Of a stretch of 10,159 nt of DNA, positions 6,214 through 10,159 are shown piece after piece. The translations under genes and the position numbers were made by a program. Origin of the DNA: Bdellovibrionaceae bacterium UBA2316. GTDB lineage: Bacteria > Bdellovibrionota > Bdellovibrionia > Bdellovibrionales > Bdellovibrionaceae. Each line of letters starts with the position of its first letter. Position 1 is the first letter of the stretch. The stretch lies in assembly GCA_002345205.1 (NCBI GenBank), contig DDVI01000114.1, forward strand, positions 1 through 10,159, written 5' to 3'. The notes under the pieces were generated by a model that searched no databases, was not told where the DNA came from, and saw nothing but the letters and a program-made list of their open reading frames with translations.

Positions 6214-6798
6214 CTAGTCTATAGAAATATCTACCAATTGGCAAAAGAAAGCACGCTAGGCGGTAGATACTTTTTAGTAATGACTTCAGCACTATCTGTA
6301 TTCGCGTTTTTAATCTGGGTATCTAAGAAATTTGTATATTTTGTGAGTGGAGGCCATATTAACGACACCTTTTCTGGTAACGGAATAGGAATTATAGAGT
6401 TGTATTTATATATGATCGGAACACTTCTTGCTTTTACTTATTTGGCCATTTTTTTTAAATGGCACTTTAAACTAATTTTAAAAGAAGATTCAATTGTAGA
6501 TGTTTTTCCAACAACAAGATCATATACTTTTGACGAAATCGAATCGTTACTTCTAGCATCTCCTAAATATGCAAGTATTCTGGTTAAGTCTAAGAAATCC
6601 AATGTTAAAAGAATGGTTGCTTGGTTTGGCAGTAGCGAACAAGATTGGCTCGATTTTGTAAATTTTTTGATTACTAAAAATCCCTCTTTGAAAGAAAAGG
6701 TTTTTGTTAATACATCGTTATGGAACTCAGTGAAGATCAAAAACGTATTACCTCTTGATAGTTATAAGGAAATTTTGGCGCTTTACGGTAATTCCTGA
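6190..6798 (+). CDS. Two-helix membrane protein, candidate immunity protein, copy 2
   Basis: ATG 6190 follows the TAA of the toxin stub by one base, exactly as in copy 1. The product is 202 residues. The first eight match copy 1 exactly and the rest is strongly diverged. Two membrane helices (about 28-48 and 75-98) are followed by D-S-I-V-D-V-F-P, L-L-A-S-P, and V-A-W-F-G-S-S-E-Q-D-W-L-D-F where copies 1 and 3 have V-Y-W-H-G-K-x-E-K-D-W-L. The end S-Y-K-E-I-L-A-L-Y matches the family end. It is the most divergent copy and lacks the W-H-G-K residues, so it may protect against a different toxin variant. Confidence 0.8.
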   Translation: MEKTYSAKLVYRNIYQLAKESTLGGRYFLVMTSALSVFAFLIWVSKKFVYFVSGGHINDTFSGNGIGIIELYLYMIGTLLAFTYLAIFFKWHFKLILKEDSIVDVFPTTRSYTFDEIESLLLASPKYASILVKSKKSNVKRMVAWFGSSEQDWLDFVNFLITKNPSLKEKVFVNTSLWNSVKIKNVLPLDSYKEILALYGNS

Positions 6799-6830
6799 TA
6801 TTAGGCATTTTTTACTGGTGTATTACAACT

Positions 6831-6872
6831 TGTGCTCCATCATTAGATGGCCCTCCCGTCTATAGGCATTAG
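6831..6872 (+). pseudogene. Decayed toxin-tail stub in front of the third membrane protein
   Basis: One frame reads C-A-P-S-L-D-G-P-P-V-Y-R-H and a TAG stop (6870-6872), against G-A-P-S-M-D-G-P-P-I-Y-R-H in the other two copies. It again ends one base before the ATG of the following gene. It is diverged at the DNA level, so this is an older copy of the same junction. Confidence 0.75.
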
Positions 6873-6873
6873 A

Positions 6874-7476
6874 ATGGAAAAAATTTACTCGCCCAGTCTG
6901 GTATATAGTGGATACCTAAAGTTTATGTATTCAAAGTTGCTGCAAAGAAATATTCTATTGCCCCTATTGGGTTTCTATATATTTATGGTTTCTTTGAATG
7001 TTTTAGGCAAATCCATTCTATTGTCAGTCGAAATGAAAGAAATTGTTTTTGCGCCACTAGACTTTTTAGTGTCCCAAATGGAATATATAGGACTTTTTAT
7101 TCCTATTTTGATAGGCCTCTATATCGTATTTGCTTCGGGTATGTGGTTTCAAAAGTTCACTATCCGTCAAAATAAAATTGTAGACCTTTTTCCAAAAGAA
7201 AGAGAGTTTAGCTTGTCTGATATTGTGCGGATCGTACTTTTTTCTCCCAACTTAGGTCAAATTATTTTACAACCAGTTTCTAGCAAATTAACACATACTG
7301 TTTATTGGCATGGAAAAAACGAAAAAGACTGGCTAGAATTTATTGGCAATATGGCGTCACTGAATCCTTCAATAAAAGACAAAATTTACGTAAGAAAAAG
7401 CAAATGGGGATCGGGTGAAATTAAAATATCAACTCTCACTGGCAGTTATTCTGAAATTATAAAGATATATAACTAA
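6874..7476 (+). CDS. Two-helix membrane protein, candidate immunity protein, copy 3
   Basis: ATG 6874, one base after the stub stop. The in-frame ATG at 6847 would translate toxin-stub DNA in the wrong frame and is rejected. The product is 200 residues: M-E-K-I-Y-S-P-S-L-V-Y, two membrane helices (about 28-50 and 74-98), N-K-I-V-D-L-F-P, V-Y-W-H-G-K-N-E-K-D-W-L-E-F, S-I-K-D-K-I-Y-V and a final S-Y-S-E-I-I-K-I. It is closer to copy 1 than copy 2 is in the soluble domain. It completes a tandem array of three same-length, same-orientation paralogues, each with its own toxin-tail stub. Biochemical function unknown; inner-membrane immunity is the best guess. Confidence 0.8.
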   Translation: MEKIYSPSLVYSGYLKFMYSKLLQRNILLPLLGFYIFMVSLNVLGKSILLSVEMKEIVFAPLDFLVSQMEYIGLFIPILIGLYIVFASGMWFQKFTIRQNKIVDLFPKEREFSLSDIVRIVLFSPNLGQIILQPVSSKLTHTVYWHGKNEKDWLEFIGNMASLNPSIKDKIYVRKSKWGSGEIKISTLTGSYSEIIKIYN

Positions 7477-7602
7477 GAGACTTATTTTTTAATGAAAGTT
7501 ATTGCTCTCCAAAAAGAAACCTCTAGATTGTGTGATGCAAGGTTAACTAGGGAGAGATTCACAAAATCAGTAGAAAATTGATTTAATGATGATCTTTTAA
7601 AT

Positions 7603-7606
7603 GGAG
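7603..7606 (+). promoter_or_regulatory. Ribosome binding site supporting a CTG start at 7612
   Basis: GGAG (continuing GAG) lies 5 nt before CTG 7612, where the lipoprotein signal peptide begins. No ATG, GTG or TTG exists in that frame between the upstream TGA (7579-7581) and the lipobox. Confidence 0.5.
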
Positions 7607-7611
7607 AGTTT

Positions 7612-8031
7612 CTGAAAAAAATAATTTTACTTTTTTTTGCAATTTTAGTTAGCGGTTGTGTAATTACAGGGCCAACAAGATCCGAAAGGATCTCTGTGGC
7701 CGAACTCCAATATAAAAATGGAATTTCGACTTTAATTGAAGTTGAAGATAAAACGGGGATTGCAAGTCATGATTTCGACTACATTGATATAAAAAAAACA
7801 ATTTCTGAAGAAGTAGATAGACAAAATAAGTCCGCAAAAGACATTCCTCAAAATTATAAATTAAAGTTTACATATTTTAAATGCGAAACTACAGGGCATT
7901 ATCCGTTTGACTCAAATGGATTAAATATAATAATTCGAGCTTTTACTTTCGGTATAGTAGCAACCGGCGACAATAAAAAGTGCCCTTCTTTGTTAGAAAT
8001 ACAAGATCTTACAACGGGTGAAACGACATAA
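7612..8031 (+). CDS. Lipoprotein, truncated paralogue of 3059-3625, apparent CTG start
   Basis: The frame gives a textbook signal peptide only if translation begins at CTG 7612: then K-K-I-I-L-L-F-F-A-I-L-V-S-G-C (Cys16). A GTG at 7696 is the first ordinary start but would remove the signal peptide and lipobox. The 139-residue product aligns with 3059-3625 through D-K-T-x-I-x-S-H-D-F-D, K-L-K-F-T-Y-F-K-C-E and D-x-K-K-C-P. It then stops at T-T-G-E-T-T, about 22 residues short of its paralogue. The missing end coincides with the overlap into the hexapeptide-repeat gene at 8018, which suggests a recombination joint. It may be poorly expressed or decaying (CTG instead of ATG/TTG). Candidate immunity lipoprotein by context. 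Confidence 0.65.
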   Translation: MKKIILLFFAILVSGCVITGPTRSERISVAELQYKNGISTLIEVEDKTGIASHDFDYIDIKKTISEEVDRQNKSAKDIPQNYKLKFTYFKCETTGHYPFDSNGLNIIIRAFTFGIVATGDNKKCPSLLEIQDLTTGETT

Positions 8032-8458
8032 AAATGGAGGAGGCTTTGTCGCTGACAGTGCTAAAGTCGATGATACGGCATTTATCGACCGAGCAGCTCA
8101 GGTTTGTGGAAGCGCTCAGGTAAAAAATTCTGCAAAAATATTAAATGCTGCCATCGTTGACGAACAAGCCATTGTTTCTGACAGCGCTGTTGTCAGTGTA
8201 ATGGCAAGGGTATCGGGTAAGTCTAGTATTTCTGGAAACGCAGTGGTGACTGGTGGCGCTAAAGTATTTGGTGATGCTAAAGTATTTGAAAATGCGAAGG
8301 TCAGTGGTATTGCACAAGTCTACCAGCAAGCGAATGTGTCGGGACTTGCCAATGTATCAGGAAGTTCAAAAGTGTTTGGACAAGCGCAAGTTAAAGGCAA
8401 TTCAAAGATTAATAAAGACACTAAAGTAGATGGCGATAGAATAATAAATGAAAAATAA
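8018..8458 (+). CDS. Hexapeptide-repeat (left-handed beta-helix) protein
   Basis: From GTG 8018 the 146-residue product starts M-K-R-H-K-N-G-G-G-F-V. It then consists of 21 consecutive six-residue units (residues 15-140) of the form A-x-V-x-x-x, such as A-K-V-F-G-D and A-N-V-S-G-L, without insertions. This is the signature of the left-handed beta-helix found in hexapeptide transferases and in YdcK-type proteins of unknown role. No acyltransferase loop or catalytic His is visible, so a structural or binding role is more likely than catalysis. There is no signal peptide. The G-G-G-F-V-A-x-S-A-K-V opening looks like a genuine family beginning, supporting a start upstream of the repeats, but GTG 8018 has no good ribosome site and overlaps the previous gene by 14 nt. 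Confidence 0.75.
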   Translation: MKRHKNGGGFVADSAKVDDTAFIDRAAQVCGSAQVKNSAKILNAAIVDEQAIVSDSAVVSVMARVSGKSSISGNAVVTGGAKVFGDAKVFENAKVSGIAQVYQQANVSGLANVSGSSKVFGQAQVKGNSKINKDTKVDGDRIINEK

Positions 8459-8482
8459 TCGAGCTTTAGCAGAGGAGATTTC

Positions 8483-9562
8483 TTGAGAGCTAACTTAGTA
8501 TGCAATAAATTTCTATTTTCATATCTATTCGTGATCGCATATGCCACCAATGCGTTTGCAGGAAGAATAGAGGTAACAGACGACAATTCACCTTATCTAA
8601 CATATAAATATCTCGAAAGCTTGTCCCATAATACTCCGCCAAATGTAAAATTCTACTCGAACAAAGATTTTACAGGAAAACCGACGATAGTTATTGATTC
8701 GAAAGGCTTAACCATAGAAGATAAACTAGTGTGTGAGTGGCGAGATACATATAAAGAGAACTATGACAAAAGACTTCTACTCAGCACAGAGTCAGATAAT
8801 AAATTGGGCGAAAGTTGTTCTAGAACAGGTCCAATTATATCACAGTATGAATTGTTTCGAATCGAAGTAAAAAACGATCTATCAAATGATTTCTACGAAG
8901 TAACCTTTAATGACAAGACTCTATACTTAGATAAAAAACAAATGAACGATTTTGATTTTCATGAATCGGTCTTTACTCAAGAGAAAGAAAAGCTAAAATC
9001 AAATGCGGAGGCGTACAAAAGCCTTAAAGAGCAAGATAAAAGTTTAAGAGTTTTTTTGGAAAATTTTAAAAAGTGCATTAGTAAAAAAGACAGGTCTTGC
9101 TTGCCGCAAGGAGATCGATATGAAGCTTTAGATGAAGGGTGGCAAGACTATGTATGTGCATACCATAACTATTCAATCGTGACAGAATCATCCTATTGCG
9201 AAAAATGGCTGGCGCATCGATGTCCAGTCTCAAAAGGACTCCAAAATAATGATGATTGCGATGAGATATTAAAGTCACCGCGCCAGCAACGCCCAAAACG
9301 AAGTAAGAAAACGGAGAAGCAGCTTACTAATTTTTTGTGGAAAAATTTAGAAGGTTGTTTCTTTAGAGAAAAGGAAGTCAATGTCGACAGAAATGAATTC
9401 TCAACGCGAGTAACTATAAAAACTAATGAACAATACGACTTGGAGTGTGAAATATCGACCTATAAAAACCATGAGAAAGACACCCCTAAATGGGAACTAT
9501 TGAGCATACGAGCAAATCCAAGACGGCTGCCCGACACAACATTTAAGATTTTTGGTCCTTAA
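8483..9562 (+). CDS. Exported cysteine-rich protein of unknown function
   Basis: TTG 8483 has GGAG (8474-8477, in AGAGGAG) 5 nt upstream. The 359-residue product has a Sec signal peptide with A-x-A cleavage at N-A-F-A/G-R (about residue 26), so it is periplasmic or secreted, not a lipoprotein. The mature N-terminal part has a beta-rich, SH3-like feel (V-K-F-Y-S-N-K...T-I-V-I-D...). A charged helical stretch follows (about 163-200), then a cysteine-rich middle (C-I-S-K, R-S-C-L, Y-V-C-A, S-Y-C-E, H-R-C-P, D-D-C-D) and a basic linker. The C-terminal domain has two more Cys (E-G-C-F-F, L-E-C-E). Ten Cys in the mature protein suggest disulfides. No family recognised. It stands 24 nt after the repeat protein and may share its transcript. 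Confidence 0.8.
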   Translation: MRANLVCNKFLFSYLFVIAYATNAFAGRIEVTDDNSPYLTYKYLESLSHNTPPNVKFYSNKDFTGKPTIVIDSKGLTIEDKLVCEWRDTYKENYDKRLLLSTESDNKLGESCSRTGPIISQYELFRIEVKNDLSNDFYEVTFNDKTLYLDKKQMNDFDFHESVFTQEKEKLKSNAEAYKSLKEQDKSLRVFLENFKKCISKKDRSCLPQGDRYEALDEGWQDYVCAYHNYSIVTESSYCEKWLAHRCPVSKGLQNNDDCDEILKSPRQQRPKRSKKTEKQLTNFLWKNLEGCFFREKEVNVDRNEFSTRVTIKTNEQYDLECEISTYKNHEKDTPKWELLSIRANPRRLPDTTFKIFGP

Positions 9563-9569
9563 CTATTGA

Positions 9570-9811
9570 ATGTCGCGTACTAGTGGCATAGTCTTTCTTT
9601 AATCGGTTTTATTGAGATTGATACGAATCTAGACAAGATAACTCGTCACCCAAAAATATTTTCGGCTGTCTTGCCAAATTTGCCTTTGTTTTGGCCGCTA
9701 ATTCAATTAGCTCTGTGGGTATTACTGTGTTATTTCGCAATCGCCACGACGTTTCAGCTTGATTTACCTAAACTTCAAAAATGGGTGATGTGGATTTCTA
9801 CTTTTTCTTAG
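9570..9811 (+). pseudogene. Probable degraded small membrane-protein gene
   Basis: A frame open from 9584 to TAG 9809-9811 reads H-P-K-I-F-S-A-V-L-P, then a strong membrane segment L-I-Q-L-A-L-W-V-L-L-C-Y-F-A, then L-Q-K-W-V-M-W-I-S. It has no usable start. ATG 9570 lies in the +1 frame relative to it and would join it if one T were added to the TTT at 9598-9600, so a one-base deletion is possible. The L-Q-K-W-V motif after the helix resembles L-Q-R-W-V-W-K-S in the minus-strand gene 9798-9974, which it meets tail to tail with a 14-nt overlap. Two other frames here, one on the minus strand, are also open for about 45 codons, so the call is tentative. Confidence 0.3.
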
Positions 9812-9974
9812 AATCTAAAAATATATTCGGACTTCCCCAGTTAGAAGCTCTAGACTGATATAAAAGTTGAGCTTGTGATTTCCAAACCCATCGTTGTAAA
9901 GCGTCTAGTTTTCCGATGGCTGCTGCTCCGATTATTATGGTCACAATGATTGGAGTTAATTTATCGAAGTTCAA
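9798..9974 (-). CDS. Small single-helix membrane protein (58 residues)
   Basis: I choose TTG at 9974-9972 because a near-perfect AAAGGAGG (9987-9980, minus strand) lies 5 nt upstream; ATG 10010 in the same frame has no such site. The product begins M-N-F-D-K-L-T-P and has one membrane helix (I-I-V-T-I-I-I-G-A-A-A-I-G). It continues L-D-A-L-Q-R-W-V-W-K-S-Q-A-Q-L-L and ends in a Lys-rich tail after G-S-P-N-I-F. It overlaps the stop of the upstream recombinase-like frame by 14 nt, so the two are probably cotranslated. Function unknown; size and layout would suit a holin-like, toxin-like or accessory membrane peptide, but nothing proves it. Confidence 0.7.
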   Translation of the reverse strand: MNFDKLTPIIVTIIIGAAAIGKLDALQRWVWKSQAQLLYQSRASNWGSPNIFLDSKKK

Positions 9975-10159
9975 GTTGGCCTCCTTTAGAGACAATTTGT
10001 TTGTTTTCAAATCGGGTTAAAATATTAATCACTGAATTTCGATTCCAACACTTTGCGATTCGTGGTGGTATGTTTTTCTCATTAAGAAGATCTGAAATTC
10101 TATTGGGATTGGTATTTGATTTCCAAAGTTTATAAATCAGAAGTAGATTCCGGTATTCT
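9961..10159 (-). CDS. C-terminus of a serine-recombinase-like or HTH protein, partial
   Basis: On the minus strand a frame enters from the right edge (first full codon 10158-10156) and stops at 9963-9961, giving 65 visible residues. It reads I-Y-K-L-W-K-S, then R-I-S-D-L-L-N-E-K-N-I-P-P-R, then C-W-N-R-N-S-V-I-N-I-L. The pattern I-x-x-L-L-N-x-x-x-I-P-x-R...W...S-V-x-x-I-L is typical of the DNA-binding 'recombinase' region of large serine recombinases and of related helix-turn-helix proteins. No catalytic Ser domain is visible because the N-terminus lies outside. The ribosome site of the downstream gene 9798-9974 is embedded in its last codons. A recombinase here would mark an end of the accessory region. 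Confidence 0.55.
   Translation of the reverse strand, partial: EYRNLLLIYKLWKSNTNPNRISDLLNEKNIPPRIAKCWNRNSVINILTRFENKQIVSKGGQLELR
9980..9987 (-). promoter_or_regulatory. Strong ribosome binding site for the 58-residue membrane protein
   Basis: AAAGGAGG on the minus strand, 5 nt before TTG 9974. It lies inside the upstream coding frame and fixes the start of the small gene. Confidence 0.7.

Noticed and set aside
9584..9775. Alternative small frames on both strands (for example a minus frame reading N-T-V-I-P-T-E-L-I-E-L)
   Set aside because: Each is about 45-52 codons with no start and ribosome site I can support; noted only as competitors to the weak + call.
1..10159. CRISPR array, insertion sequence, rRNA or riboswitch
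   Set aside because: No regularly spaced short repeats, no terminal inverted repeats with a transposase, and no conserved RNA sequence were seen. The only strong repeats are the RHS core pair and the toxin/immunity joint.

Overview
The window is an RHS (rearrangement hot-spot / YD-repeat) polymorphic-toxin region made largely of displaced C-terminal tips and candidate immunity genes. The DNA is AT-rich, GTG/TTG starts are frequent, and at least six predicted products carry a signal peptide ending in a relaxed lipobox (for example FLTNC, FLTSC, VTSGC). Relaxed lipoboxes, including Asn or Ser before the Cys, together with many small lipoproteins of no known function, fit a spirochaete of the Leptospira type. 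Bdellovibrionota or another Gram-negative group cannot be excluded from sequence alone.

Layout. (1) 2-622 is the 3' end of an RHS gene: the end of the conserved core, then a variable tip. (2) 640-3625 holds small lipoproteins in the same direction. Two are clear paralogues (640-1062 and 1127-1543). One is split by a frameshift at a T6 run (1644-2248). Two more follow (2250-2828 and 3059-3625). (3) 3658-4650 is an orphan RHS end that repeats the core of gene 1 but has a different tip. It overlaps a further lipoprotein (4637-5251). (4) 5223-5510 is a 5'-truncated remnant of a third RHS tip. Behind it stand three tandem paralogous two-helix membrane proteins (5512-6114, 6190-6798, 6874-7476), each directly preceded by a copy of the same toxin 3' end. 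(5) 7612-8031 is a lipoprotein paralogous to 3059-3625, apparently opened by a CTG codon. It overlaps a protein of 21 uninterrupted hexapeptide repeats (8018-8458), and a cysteine-rich exported protein follows (8483-9562). (6) The right end changes character. A degraded membrane-protein frame (9584-9811, +) converges on two minus-strand genes: a 58-residue membrane protein (9798-9974) and the C-terminus of a protein resembling the tail of a serine recombinase (9961-10159, running off the window).

How the parts relate (inference). In RHS systems the core forms a shell around a C-terminal toxin and the gene immediately downstream usually encodes its immunity protein. Here three tips are each followed by one or more small membrane or lipoprotein genes, as expected for successive tip replacement that pushes older tip/immunity pairs downstream. 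The clearest evidence is a 78-bp perfect repeat covering the last 17 codons of a toxin and the first 8 of its neighbour, found in front of two otherwise diverged immunity candidates, with a decayed third copy in front of the third. Because the candidate immunity proteins are lipoproteins or inner-membrane proteins, the toxins may act at or outside the cytoplasmic membrane. No tip could be assigned to a known toxin fold.
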